64,000 nucleotides of DNA, from contig NZ_SVET01000001.1 of NCBI RefSeq assembly GCF_015057245.1, forward strand, positions 310,001-374,000, written 5' to 3'. Below the pieces are notes generated by a model. It was not told the origin of the DNA and searched no databases. It was given only the letters and a program-made list of their open reading frames with translations. Position numbers and translations under genes: made by a program. Of this stretch, positions 26,353 through 34,964 are shown in pieces (within the stretch, counting starts at the first letter, position 1; every line of letters begins with the position of its first letter). Origin of the DNA: Pseudobutyrivibrio ruminis (GTDB taxonomy: Bacteria > Bacillota > Clostridia > Lachnospirales > Lachnospiraceae).

Positions 26353-28473
26353 TTACTCATAAAAGTCTACTGCGAGTAAATCCTCTCCTGCTTTAATTGA
26401 ACCATCGCCGATACGACGAAGCTTCTGATTACTCTTAAGCTCTGTGCAAAGAACTGGAGTAGCGATTGAAGGTGCGTTCTTAGAGATGAAATCTAAATCA
26501 GCTTCCATCAATACATCACCCTTCTTAACCTGCTGTCCAGCCTTAACAAGTACGTTAAAGCCTTCGCCCTTAAGCTTAACTGTATCAATACCAAAGTGAA
26601 GTAGCATAGCTACATCATCATCTGTCTTGAATCCGATTGCGTGATTTGTATCGAATACGAATACAACTGTACCATCAGCTGGAGCGTAAACCTTTCCATC
26701 TGCTGGTGTAATAACAGCGCCATCACCCATCATCTTCTGTGCAAAAACCTCATCTGGAGTCTCTGATAAATCAGCTGCTATACCAGTAAGTGGGCTGCCA
26801 AGAACTACTGTCTTAACAAGCTTTCCTGTTGGCTCAGCTGTCTCTTCTGCCTTAGCCTCTTCAGCTACTGCCTCGTTAGCCCCATTATATTCTTCATTTG
26901 GAGCAGTCTCAAGATAATCTTCAAGATTTGACTTGATAACTGTAACGTGTGGTCCATAAATAATCTGAACGCCGTTACCCTTGTGAACTACACCTGAAGC
27001 ACCTGTGCTCTTAAGTAAAGCATCGTTTACAAGCTCTGGCTTGAAAACTGTACAACGAAGTCTTGTAGCGCAGCAGTCAACATCAGAGATGTTCTTCTTG
27101 CCGCCGAGACCGTTTGTGATCTTTGCAGAAGTCTCATCAGAAACTGACTCTTTCTTTGCATTGTAATCACTACGTCTGTAAAGCTTAACTTCCTCTTCTG
27201 CGTCTCTACCTGGTGTCTTAAGATCAAACTTCTTAATAAGGAAGCTAAATAAGAAATAATATACTACAAAATAACCTACTCCGACAATAGGTACCCAAAT
27301 CCAGCTTGTTCTAGCATTGCCTGGAAGAATACCGAAAAGTGTTAAGTCGATAAGACCACCTGAGAATGTCATACCAACACCAACACCGCACATATGCATA
27401 AGCATGTATGCTGCACCTGCAAATACACAGTGGATACCGTAAAGAGCTGGAGCTACGAATAAGAATGTAAACTCGATTGGCTCAGTGATACCTGTAAGCA
27501 TAGATGTAAGTGCTGCTGAAAGAAGAAGTCCACCAACTTCCTTTCTCTTCTCTGGAAGAGCTGTACGATACATAGCAAGAGCTGCTCCAGGAAGACCAAA
27601 AATCATAAGTGGGAACTTTCCTGACATAAATCTTGTTGCAGATACTGCGAAGTGCTCAACTGTAGGATCAGCAAGCTGCGCAAAGAAGATGTTCTGTGCA
27701 CCTTCGATTACCTGTCCACCAACTTCTAATGTTCCACCAACAGCTGTCTGCCAGAATGGAAGGTAGAATACGTGGTGAAGACCAAATGGGATGAGAAGTC
27801 TCTCCATGAGACCGTATACCCATGTTCCAGCATAACCTGAATCAAGAACAACAGCGCCTACTGCGTAGATACCCTGCTGTACGAATGGCCATACGAAGAA
27901 CATTACGATACCAACTAATGTGTATACCAAACCTGAAACGATAGGTACGAATCTTGTACCACCGAAGAATGATAATACCTGTGGAAGCTGAATCTTATAG
28001 TACTTGTTGTGAAGTGAAGCAACACCAAGTCCTACGATCATACCACCGAAAACACCCATCTGTAATGATGTGATACCACAAACTGAAGCTGTTGCACCCT
28101 CAAGAAGTGCCTCTGGGCCGCCGTGAATTGTGATCATAGCGCCGATTGAAGCATGCATGATAAGGAATGCAATTGCTGCTGCTAAAGCTGCTACTTCCTT
28201 CTCCTTCTTTGCCATACCGATAGCAACACCGATAGCAAAGATGATTGGTAAGTTAGCAAATACGATATTACCTGCATCAGACATAACTGTAAGAATAGCG
28301 TTTCCAACTGTTCCTGGGCCTAATGCCTTTGTAAGGTGGTAAGTCTCAAGCATTGTCTCGTTTGTGAATGAACCACCGATTCCAAGTAACAAACCTGCTA
28401 CTGGAAGGATTGCGATTGGCAACATGAATGATCTACCAACACGCTGCAATACTGCAAAAATTTTGTCTTTCAT
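26353..28473 (-). CDS. ptsG: Glucose-type PTS transporter, EIICBA
   Basis: Imports and phosphorylates glucose (or N-acetylglucosamine). The 706 residues hold the IIC membrane domain (about 1-405), a IIB domain with the phosphorylated cysteine in DVDCCATRLRC (near 466) and a C-terminal IIA domain (about 555-700). IIA carries the catalytic histidine in MLLHFGID (near 626). IIC signatures such as GLHHVFYLPFW and GITEPIEF are present. AAGGAG precedes the ATG. Expression is controlled by a terminator/antiterminator in the leader and by the downstream antiterminator gene. Glucose is the most likely substrate given the GlcT-type site; GlcNAc is the alternative. Confidence 0.93.
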   Translation of the reverse strand: MKDKIFAVLQRVGRSFMLPIAILPVAGLLLGIGGSFTNETMLETYHLTKALGPGTVGNAILTVMSDAGNIVFANLPIIFAIGVAIGMAKKEKEVAALAAAIAFLIMHASIGAMITIHGGPEALLEGATASVCGITSLQMGVFGGMIVGLGVASLHNKYYKIQLPQVLSFFGGTRFVPIVSGLVYTLVGIVMFFVWPFVQQGIYAVGAVVLDSGYAGTWVYGLMERLLIPFGLHHVFYLPFWQTAVGGTLEVGGQVIEGAQNIFFAQLADPTVEHFAVSATRFMSGKFPLMIFGLPGAALAMYRTALPEKRKEVGGLLLSAALTSMLTGITEPIEFTFLFVAPALYGIHCVFAGAAYMLMHMCGVGVGMTFSGGLIDLTLFGILPGNARTSWIWVPIVGVGYFVVYYFLFSFLIKKFDLKTPGRDAEEEVKLYRRSDYNAKKESVSDETSAKITNGLGGKKNISDVDCCATRLRCTVFKPELVNDALLKSTGASGVVHKGNGVQIIYGPHVTVIKSNLEDYLETAPNEEYNGANEAVAEEAKAEETAEPTGKLVKTVVLGSPLTGIAADLSETPDEVFAQKMMGDGAVITPADGKVYAPADGTVVFVFDTNHAIGFKTDDDVAMLLHFGIDTVKLKGEGFNVLVKAGQQVKKGDVLMEADLDFISKNAPSIATPVLCTELKSNQKLRRIGDGSIKAGEDLLAVDFYE

Positions 28474-28577
28474 TTAAAGTACTCCTTTTCACTATACATT
28501 TTCCCGTATCTATGTGAATGAGCCTTTTAATGAATCTCATATTGCCTTTTGGCAACATTTGAGGATTTATGGGCATA

Positions 28578-28652
28578 GAAAAAGGCACGAACCCACATAA
28601 ATACAATAAGTTTATGCATAGTTCGTGCCTTGATTGGTTACAAGTTACACAC
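28578..28652 (-). promoter_or_regulatory. GlcT-type RNA antiterminator (RAT) overlapping a terminator in the ptsG leader
   Basis: On the minus strand GGCACGAAC (28621-28629) pairs with GTTCGTGCC (28584-28592), followed by TTTTTC, forming an intrinsic terminator. The sequence at 28621-28652, from GTGTGTAACTTG to CAAGGCACGAAC, resembles the B. subtilis ptsG RAT pattern GTGTTACTG...ATCAGGCATGAG. Its 3' part is the 5' arm of the terminator, so folding of one excludes the other. Confidence 0.82.
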
Positions 28653-28663
28653 TACAAGACAGT

Positions 28664-28692
28664 AAGATAGCATGCAATTGTTTCGCTGTCAA
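28664..28692 (-). promoter_or_regulatory. Promoter of ptsG-glcT
   Basis: On the minus strand TTGACA (28687-28692) and TATCTT (28664-28669) are 17 bp apart; the RAT begins about 12 nt later. Confidence 0.75.
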
Positions 28693-28754
28693 TAGTTTCG
28701 TAAAATTTTCGTAAACGTTTAAGTTATTATTTTTTCGCTCTTCTTTACTTTTTG

Positions 28755-28783
28755 TTGAAAGATTATACTTAACTTTATAAAAT
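28755..28783 (+). promoter_or_regulatory. Promoter of the radical SAM gene, suggesting a leaderless mRNA
   Basis: TTGAAA (28755-28760) and TAAAAT (28778-28783) have a 17-bp spacer. The ATG at 28790 falls at the expected transcription start and has no ribosome site. A TATAAA at 28776-28781 is an alternative -10 box with 15-bp spacing. Confidence 0.5.
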
Positions 28784-28789
28784 CAGTGT

Positions 28790-29698
28790 ATGGAATATAT
28801 AAGTTTATCTGATTATCTAAAGGAAAAATACAATACAAAGGTATATAAGCTATCACTTTCATCTGGCTGCTCCTGCCCTAACAGGGACGGTAAAATAAGC
28901 ACAGGCGGATGTATCTTCTGTTCTGAAGGAGGCTCCGGTGATTTTGCCAGCGCTTTTAATACAGACATAACACAACAGATTGTCCAGGCTAAATCCCGTG
29001 TAGATCAAAAGATTTCAAATAAAATCCCAGAATCAGAGCGAAAATATATAGGGTATTTTCAGTCCTTCACCAATACCTATGGTGATGAGGAACGCTTAAT
29101 GAAGCTTTTTCAGGAGACAATCAGCTTTCCTAATATCGTAGGCATATCTATTGGAACTAGACCTGACTGCCTTTCTGATGAAATGATTGCCTTTTTAAGT
29201 AAACTGAATCAAGAAAAAGAAGTTTGGGTAGAACTTGGACTGCAAACAATCCATGAAGAAACAGCCCGCTTCATTAACAGAGGCTATGAATTGAGTGTGT
29301 TTGAAGATGCCTACAAGCATCTTACAGATGCTGGACTTAAAGTGGTAGTTCATGTGATTTTAGGCCTTCCAGGTGAATCTACAGATGACATGATTGAATC
29401 CGTAAAATACTTGGGCCAACTCTCTCCTACTTTATTTGGAATAAAGCTACAGCTTCTTCATATTTTGACTGGAACCAAGCTTGCTGAAATCTATAATGAA
29501 AATCCATTTCATGTTTTTACCCTGGAGGAATATTGCCAGGTTGTAGGTGAATGTTTAAAGGCTCTTCCAAAGGAAACTGTTATTCATAGACTCACCGGAG
29601 ACGGACCAAAAAAGCTCCTTATCGCACCCCTTTGGAGTGGCAATAAGAAGCTTGTCATGAACACTATGAGAAAAAACATTAAGGAACTGGATAGTTAA
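28790..29698 (+). CDS. Radical SAM protein of the YhcC/TIGR01212 type
   Basis: A 302-residue iron-sulfur enzyme. CSCPNRDGKISTGGCIFC (about 27-44) supplies the cluster cysteines with the spacing seen in the YhcC/TIGR01212 family, not the plain CxxxCxxC. It continues with SGDFASAF, YFQSFTNTYG, GTRPDCL and VELGLQTIHEETARFINRG, all typical of this family. Its exact substrate is unknown; tRNA modification by a subgroup has been proposed for relatives. The 3' end overlaps the convergent cobD gene by 4 bp. The ATG chosen has no Shine-Dalgarno, see the promoter entry. Confidence 0.88.
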   Translation: MEYISLSDYLKEKYNTKVYKLSLSSGCSCPNRDGKISTGGCIFCSEGGSGDFASAFNTDITQQIVQAKSRVDQKISNKIPESERKYIGYFQSFTNTYGDEERLMKLFQETISFPNIVGISIGTRPDCLSDEMIAFLSKLNQEKEVWVELGLQTIHEETARFINRGYELSVFEDAYKHLTDAGLKVVVHVILGLPGESTDDMIESVKYLGQLSPTLFGIKLQLLHILTGTKLAEIYNENPFHVFTLEEYCQVVGECLKALPKETVIHRLTGDGPKKLLIAPLWSGNKKLVMNTMRKNIKELDS

Positions 29699-30735
29699 CC
29701 CTTAACGATACTTTCTATTGCTGAAAGCAGCCCTTCGTTTTCGTTGTGCTGCTTTATGGCAACTCTGTAAAATCCCCTAGTAAGTCCTTTAAAATCAGAG
29801 CAATCTCTAATTAAAATGTTGTATTCCAAGAGTTTTTCTTTTAAATCTGTTAAATCACACTTAAAAAGAATGAAATTGGAATCTGATGGATAAACTTTGA
29901 ATCCTAACTCTCTTAATCCTGCTGATAAGTAGGTTCTTCCATCATTTATTATTCTAACTGATTCTAAAATGTAATCCTGATGTTTTAAACACTCAGCCCC
30001 TGCCATTTGAGCGAATATAGATAAATTCCACTCAGGCAAATGCGTCTTAATAGCATCAGCTAATGATTGTCTGCAAATTGCATATCCTATTCTTACACCT
30101 GGGATTGCAAATGTTTTTGTGAAAGCCCTTAGTACAATAACGTTTTTATAGTTTCGGATATTGTACGCCAATGACAATTCCTTTTCTCTTCCTGTAAGTG
30201 TTAGGAAGCATTCATCCACTACCACTACTGTCCCCTGCTTTTCACATAGAGAAATGATTTCATCCAGCAATGTCTTTTCTATAAGCAAGCCATTAGGATT
30301 ATTCGGTGTGGTCAGAAATAGGATGTTCGGCTTTTCATCCCTTATTTTATCTAGTAAATCTTCCTTTACTGCAAAATCATCCTCTTCTCTGAGGTAATGA
30401 TAAATAATATTACAATCCGGTGCTGCTCCTGTAATACAATGCTCGTAGCCTGAAAAGCTAGGAGCTAAAAGCATAGCCTTTTTAGGTGTAAATGTATGGC
30501 ATATAGCCATTATCAATTCGGATGCACCATTTCCAAAAACAACTTCGTTTTCTAATAAATCAAATATAGCAGCTGTATCTTTTGTCAATTGCTCATGTAA
30601 AATATCAGGATATTTATTAGCATGTAATGCCGCCTCAGTTAATACCCATTGTACTTCTGAAGGAACTCCAAGAGGGTTTATATTAACTGAAAAGTCGAAG
30701 TGTATGTTGTTTCTGTAGATGTCTCCTCCATGCAT
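29695..30735 (-). CDS. cobD: Threonine-phosphate decarboxylase (CobD), PLP enzyme
   Basis: Makes (R)-1-amino-2-propanol phosphate, the linker between the corrin ring and the nucleotide loop. The 346-residue protein is a class I aminotransferase fold. The N-terminal MHGGD and FSVNINPLG are characteristic of CobD. The PLP lysine lies in FTKTFAIPGVRIGY. It closely resembles histidinol-phosphate aminotransferase, but its place as the last gene of the cobalamin operon, 12 bp after cbiB, decides for CobD. The ATG has AAGGAG upstream. Confidence 0.9.
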   Translation of the reverse strand: MHGGDIYRNNIHFDFSVNINPLGVPSEVQWVLTEAALHANKYPDILHEQLTKDTAAIFDLLENEVVFGNGASELIMAICHTFTPKKAMLLAPSFSGYEHCITGAAPDCNIIYHYLREEDDFAVKEDLLDKIRDEKPNILFLTTPNNPNGLLIEKTLLDEIISLCEKQGTVVVVDECFLTLTGREKELSLAYNIRNYKNVIVLRAFTKTFAIPGVRIGYAICRQSLADAIKTHLPEWNLSIFAQMAGAECLKHQDYILESVRIINDGRTYLSAGLRELGFKVYPSDSNFILFKCDLTDLKEKLLEYNILIRDCSDFKGLTRGFYRVAIKQHNENEGLLSAIESIVKG

Positions 30736-30747
30736 GTCAAAATCTCC

Positions 30748-31710
30748 TTACAACAATAAAACTAAAATAACAACACATAATAATTCGCAAACCACCGATG
30801 TAGCAAGCATCAGCTTATTCGCTCTTTTAATATCTTCAAGCTCTACAGCTCTAAGTCCATCTCCAATAAATGGCTTCTCTACAATTTTTCCAAAATAGCT
30901 TGCTGGGCCAGCCAGCTTAATTCCAAGAGCTCCTGCACAAGCACTTTCTGTTTGTGCTGAATTTGGACTGGTGTGATTGTATCTATCCCTTTTGAAAATC
31001 CTAAATGCATTTGACATGCTATAGCCTGGCCCCAAAAACAGGCAGGATAAAATCATCAAAAGTGCACTGATTCTAGCAGGAATATAATTTACAATGTCAT
31101 CCAGCTTTGCAGCGTATTTTCCAAAGTCGTAGAATCTGTCATTTTTGTAGCCTATCATGGAATCCATGGTGTTGATGGACTTGTAAGCCATGCCAAGAAT
31201 CGGTCCGCCAATAGCTAAATAAATCATAGGTGCAATCACACCGTCAGATGTGTTTTCTGCCACAGTTTCCACTGCCGCCTTTGTGACACCCGTTTCATCC
31301 AAAGAAGCTGTGTCTCGACCAACTATCATAGACACTGCTTCTCGTCCTGCTTCAAGTCCTCTTTCCTTTAAAGCATGATATACTTTCATACTTTCAGTAT
31401 AGAGGCTCTTGGAAGCAAGACACTGATAGCTCATTACAGATTCTATTATAATTCCAAAATATGAATTAATCGTGTAAGAAACCGCTAAAATAGCCCCTGA
31501 AATCAATACCGTAGCAAGAATTACAAGAATAACCAGAATCAAACCATTTCTATTTTTCTTTTTAGATGTGTACTCCTGTTTTAGGAGTTTGTTTGTCAGG
31601 TAATCAATCAGCTTTCCAATCCATCTTACAGGATGTGGCAAGCAATAAGGATCACCTATTAAAAGATCTAGTACAAAGCCCACTATAAAGGCCGTCATAT
31701 GATAAATCAA
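30748..31710 (-). CDS. cbiB: Adenosylcobinamide-phosphate synthase
   Basis: Membrane enzyme that attaches aminopropanol phosphate to adenosylcobyric acid. The 320-residue protein has the family motifs LIGDPYCLPHPVRWIG (about 18-33), AENTSDGVIAPMIY (about 150-163) and DDIVNYIPAR, and four to five hydrophobic segments. It starts at a TTG (31708-31710) that has GAGGG 8 nt upstream; the next ATG four codons on would leave a 20-nt gap. It overlaps the 3' end of cobC by 59 bp. This is the intact copy, in contrast to the degenerate paralog at 2526-3455. Confidence 0.93.
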   Translation of the reverse strand: MIYHMTAFIVGFVLDLLIGDPYCLPHPVRWIGKLIDYLTNKLLKQEYTSKKKNRNGLILVILVILATVLISGAILAVSYTINSYFGIIIESVMSYQCLASKSLYTESMKVYHALKERGLEAGREAVSMIVGRDTASLDETGVTKAAVETVAENTSDGVIAPMIYLAIGGPILGMAYKSINTMDSMIGYKNDRFYDFGKYAAKLDDIVNYIPARISALLMILSCLFLGPGYSMSNAFRIFKRDRYNHTSPNSAQTESACAGALGIKLAGPASYFGKIVEKPFIGDGLRAVELEDIKRANKLMLATSVVCELLCVVILVLLL

Positions 31711-32230
31711 ATGTGTATCCCTCGCCGTTTTCTACGTGATATGAATAATAATCTCCCCCAAATATATTGCTTAAAATGGCCATGATTGTGCCACCGTGAG
31801 CAACAACCGAAATGTTTTCATAATCCTGGCTTTGTGCTAAAAGCTTTTCAAAACCCTTCAAAGCTCTTGATGAAGCCTGGCTTCTGCTTTCTCCACCAGG
31901 AAAAGGAGCTTCTCCATTAGATTCAATCCAGGATTGATATTCCTTATCTCCTGAAAGCTCCTGATAATTCTTTCCCTCAAATCTGCCAAAATCCGTCTCT
32001 CTAAGCTCATGGATCACTATTGGCTCCTGGTCAGGATAAATGATTTTTGCTGTTTGAATGCATCGAATCATAGGACTAGAAAAGACAATATCTGCCTTAG
32101 GATAAGCCCTTGCTTTTATATCAAGTTCGCTTTCTAAATCCAGGGTCTCGTCAATAATCCCAACATATCTCTTCTCACGATTTCCTGGTGTACAGCCATG
32201 TCTTATAAGAGTAATTGTTCTATCCATCAT
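31652..32230 (-). CDS. cobC: Histidine phosphatase, probable alpha-ribazole phosphatase
   Basis: A 192-residue phosphoglycerate mutase-like phosphatase. LIRHGCTPGN (about 8-17) holds the catalytic histidine, FSSPMIRCIQTA the second arginine region, and VVAHGGTIM the second histidine. In this operon it most likely removes the 5'-phosphate from alpha-ribazole phosphate or adenosylcobalamin phosphate. Two adjacent ATG codons overlap the stop of the preceding short CobU-like gene, which suggests translational coupling. A general phosphatase role is possible but unlikely in this setting. Confidence 0.88.
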   Translation of the reverse strand: MMDRTITLIRHGCTPGNREKRYVGIIDETLDLESELDIKARAYPKADIVFSSPMIRCIQTAKIIYPDQEPIVIHELRETDFGRFEGKNYQELSGDKEYQSWIESNGEAPFPGGESRSQASSRALKGFEKLLAQSQDYENISVVAHGGTIMAILSNIFGGDYYSYHVENGEGYTFDLSYDGLYSGLCTRSFNR

Positions 32231-32559
32231 TTAATCCTTTGACCAATACCAAGCACTACCCTGTGGACCTCTTCGGCTTCCTTTGCAAGCTCGATTAGAA
32301 TGCGTCCGGAAACCTCTCGCCATTCATTATCCTTTTCATCCATTGGAACAACGCCGTTTCCCAGTTCATCTGCTATAAGAACCCAGTCGCCTTCTGAAAT
32401 AGCTTCATGGATTTCCTTCAAAATATCTTCCTGTCCTAAGCCTTCATCCATTCTTTTTTTTATAAAAAGATGAAGCTGATTAAAGAATCTACAATCAGGA
32501 AAATTGCTTGTGGCATATTCTGTTTTCCCCTGATAGCTACCGCCTACTATTAAAACCAT
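32227..32559 (-). CDS. Short CobU-like P-loop protein (110 aa)
   Basis: A compact relative of adenosylcobinamide kinase/guanylyltransferase. It keeps the P-loop GGSYQGKTEYA (6-16) and the C-terminal signature ELGNGVVPMDEKDNEWREVSGR...VVLGIGQRIK. It lacks about 70 residues from the middle of the usual 180, including the region where CobU carries the guanylylation histidine. A full CobU is encoded 0.8 kb upstream in the same operon. It could be a kinase-only paralog or a regulatory subunit. The frame is intact, spaced 4 bp after cobS and overlapping cobC by 4 bp. Confidence 0.75.
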   Translation of the reverse strand: MVLIVGGSYQGKTEYATSNFPDCRFFNQLHLFIKKRMDEGLGQEDILKEIHEAISEGDWVLIADELGNGVVPMDEKDNEWREVSGRILIELAKEAEEVHRVVLGIGQRIK

Positions 32560-32563
32560 ATAA

Positions 32564-33325
32564 TCACCAATTAATACTTGTTAATCCAAGAACAACAGCT
32601 ATTAACAATTCTGCATTTACAACAAACCAGCCCATAACATCCCCAGTTATTCCGCCGAGAAGTCTTGTTGCTTTTCTCATATCAAGGATTGTTGTAGCAA
32701 TTCCCATTATTGCCATAAAAATACCGTAGATAGGATTTAAATATATGCTAAACAAAATAACTAATATAAGCTGGATAAGTAATGCTACAAAAACAACCTT
32801 ATCACTTGCAGTTTTAGCTTCTGTGTGTAGCAATCCATCTTCTTTTGCCTTTTTGCAACGAACAACACAGATGCCACTTAACGCTCTTGAAACAAAAAAA
32901 CTAAAACACCAAATTGTAAATGCTTGTTTTGACATCAATAGAACCATTGCAAAAAAAAGTATTCCTACCGTAATTACGTTAATTACTGAGAAGGCTCCGA
33001 TATGAGGATCCTTAAGAATCTCCAAACGTTTTTCTCTTGTTTGCCATGAGCTCATAGCATCTTCCATATCCATAAAGCCGTCTAAATGGAAGCCACCTGT
33101 CACCATCAAAGGAATAGCAATCGCAAGTAATGCCATCACAAGGCTTGGAATCTGATATGTCTCATAGCAAATATAAAGTAAATACTCAAGTCCACCTATT
33201 ACAGCACCTACCCAAGGGAAAAATATCAGATGATATTTCATATCCTCCGAGTCCCAGTTAAACCTGGGCATAGGTATTCTTGAATACATGGAAAACGCCA
33301 CGATAATCGATTTTACAATTTTCAT
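32564..33325 (-). CDS. cobS: Adenosylcobinamide-GDP ribazoletransferase (cobalamin synthase)
   Basis: Joins adenosylcobinamide-GDP to alpha-ribazole in the membrane, the last step of nucleotide loop assembly. The 253-residue membrane protein has the family start FSMYSRIPMPRF and the metal-binding GGFHLDGFMDMEDAMSS (about 87-103), with further aspartates near the C-terminus (GGITGDVMGW). Six or so hydrophobic segments are visible. Its start overlaps the cobU stop by 4 bp. Confidence 0.94.
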   Translation of the reverse strand: MKIVKSIIVAFSMYSRIPMPRFNWDSEDMKYHLIFFPWVGAVIGGLEYLLYICYETYQIPSLVMALLAIAIPLMVTGGFHLDGFMDMEDAMSSWQTREKRLEILKDPHIGAFSVINVITVGILFFAMVLLMSKQAFTIWCFSFFVSRALSGICVVRCKKAKEDGLLHTEAKTASDKVVFVALLIQLILVILFSIYLNPIYGIFMAIMGIATTILDMRKATRLLGGITGDVMGWFVVNAELLIAVVLGLTSINW

Positions 33326-33882
33326 AATTTTATTCCTATTCCTACAACAACTTCGTATGCTTCATCTGCCACTGCAGCAAGCTTTCGATTAATAGCTCCC
33401 AATGCTCTTAGATACTCTTTTGTACCAACATCATAGGATACGCCATCTTCAAATACATTGTTTGTAACAATCACAAGGGAAGAAACGTTTTCTTCAAGCT
33501 CCTTCACATCAGAAAGTATCTTTGCTACACAATCATCTGCCGAATTAATCTCGCCATCTCTAAACATTTCATTAGCCACCAGATTAGACATACATTCCAG
33601 TAGAACTATTTCTCCATCTAAGTCAGCCTTGTTTGTAGAGAAATCTCCCGAGTCAATATTGTCGATTTCAGATATGGCATTTACGATATCCACATCATGC
33701 TCTAGCGTTACAAAGCCTTTGCCTTGCCTGAGATTTCTGTGACGCATGATTCTATCCTTAGCATCATCACTGTGCTTCATAGTCGCAAGGTAATATTTAT
33801 TTTTATATCCTGTGGAGCAAACAAGGTTTTCTGCATATTCAGATTTACCACTACTGCTTCCACCATAAACTAATGTAATCAT
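33322..33882 (-). CDS. cobU: Adenosylcobinamide kinase / guanylyltransferase
   Basis: Phosphorylates adenosylcobinamide and then transfers GMP. The 186-residue length is typical. It has a P-loop YGGSSSGKSEYAE (6-18), the RIMRHRNLR segment with the histidine used for guanylylation (near 48-51), ECMSNLVANEM and VTNNVFEDGVSYD. The usual EVGxGIVP element reads NVFEDGVSYD here, a modest divergence, and VVVGIGIKL ends the protein. It overlaps cobT and cobS by 4 bp each, so the three are translationally coupled. Confidence 0.92.
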   Translation of the reverse strand: MITLVYGGSSSGKSEYAENLVCSTGYKNKYYLATMKHSDDAKDRIMRHRNLRQGKGFVTLEHDVDIVNAISEIDNIDSGDFSTNKADLDGEIVLLECMSNLVANEMFRDGEINSADDCVAKILSDVKELEENVSSLVIVTNNVFEDGVSYDVGTKEYLRALGAINRKLAAVADEAYEVVVGIGIKL

Positions 33883-34964
33883 TTTGCCTCTGAAAAGTTT
33901 TCGTATTGTTCAACTCCGGAATCACCGAATTTAAGTGCATCGTGAAAAGCTACATCTGCAAGACGAAGACTTGGCACTACCATCACTGCACCTGCCCCTT
34001 CGCCAACTGCCATCTTTGCATCGATGACTGGCTCCAAAGAAAGCTTAGATGCAAGCTTCATTGCAACTGGCTCTTTGCTGATATGAGAAGGAATCATGTA
34101 ATCCTTTGTGTTATCAAGAAGTCTGTCTGCCACTAAAGCAGAAACCATGCTCAGCATTCCATCCAATATAACCGGGATTTTATAGAGGGCGCCGCCTAAA
34201 ATCATACCTGTCATTGCAGCCAGCTCCAATCCGCCGAAGTTACTACAGATTTCTACTGGTGATAATCCACTGTACATTGAAAGCGCCATAGAAACTACTG
34301 CACGCTTCTTGCTGAAGGCTTCATCATCAAGACCTGCCCCGCGACCGGTGACAGCCTCTGCATTTAAATCAAGCAAATACCCTGCCATTACAGCAGCCGA
34401 TGTGGTATTGCCAATTCCCATTTCTCCCACAAGAAGACATGTAAATCCTTGTTCCTTGCTTTCCTTGGCAAGGTCCATACCAACCTGAACAGCTCTGCAA
34501 AATTCTTCCACTGACATTGCCGGATGCTTTAGGAAATTACATGTTCCATATTTAACTCGTCTATTTAATGTGTAGGGAACTTCCTTTGGACTATTTATTC
34601 CCACATCAACAGATACAACATCTATACCAAGAGATTTTGCCATTGTGCCAGCAGTTGTAAGACCTTTGCCTATATTAGTTGCACAGATACGTGTAACATC
34701 TTGGCTTGTCTGGCTAACGCCTTCCTCAACAACACCATGATCTCCGCAGAACACAACAAGACGCATATGGTATAAATCTGGACTTTCAAAGCCTTGAATT
34801 GCAGCAATTTTTGAATGGATATTTTCAAAAGCTCCAAAGCTATCAATTGGCTTTGAAACTCTGTCCCATTCCTTTTTCATTTTTGCAAAAGCATCTTTGT
34901 TGACTGGTTCTAGCTTAATTTTGTTTTCAAGAATGTCGTCAATTAAAAATCTAGTTTCTCCCAT
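33879..34964 (-). CDS. cobT: Nicotinate-nucleotide:dimethylbenzimidazole phosphoribosyltransferase
   Basis: Makes alpha-ribazole phosphate from the lower-ligand base. The 361-residue protein has FCGDHGVVEEGVS (about 92-104), GEMGIGNTTSAAA-like segment at about 180 and GRGAGLDDEAF, all conserved. The C-terminal GEGAGAVM (near 328) carries the catalytic glutamate region. It overlaps the end of cbiA by 14 bp. GGAGG lies 12 nt before the ATG, a little far. The natural base is unknown; no bza or bluB gene is in the window. Confidence 0.93.
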   Translation of the reverse strand: MGETRFLIDDILENKIKLEPVNKDAFAKMKKEWDRVSKPIDSFGAFENIHSKIAAIQGFESPDLYHMRLVVFCGDHGVVEEGVSQTSQDVTRICATNIGKGLTTAGTMAKSLGIDVVSVDVGINSPKEVPYTLNRRVKYGTCNFLKHPAMSVEEFCRAVQVGMDLAKESKEQGFTCLLVGEMGIGNTTSAAVMAGYLLDLNAEAVTGRGAGLDDEAFSKKRAVVSMALSMYSGLSPVEICSNFGGLELAAMTGMILGGALYKIPVILDGMLSMVSALVADRLLDNTKDYMIPSHISKEPVAMKLASKLSLEPVIDAKMAVGEGAGAVMVVPSLRLADVAFHDALKFGDSGVEQYENFSEAK

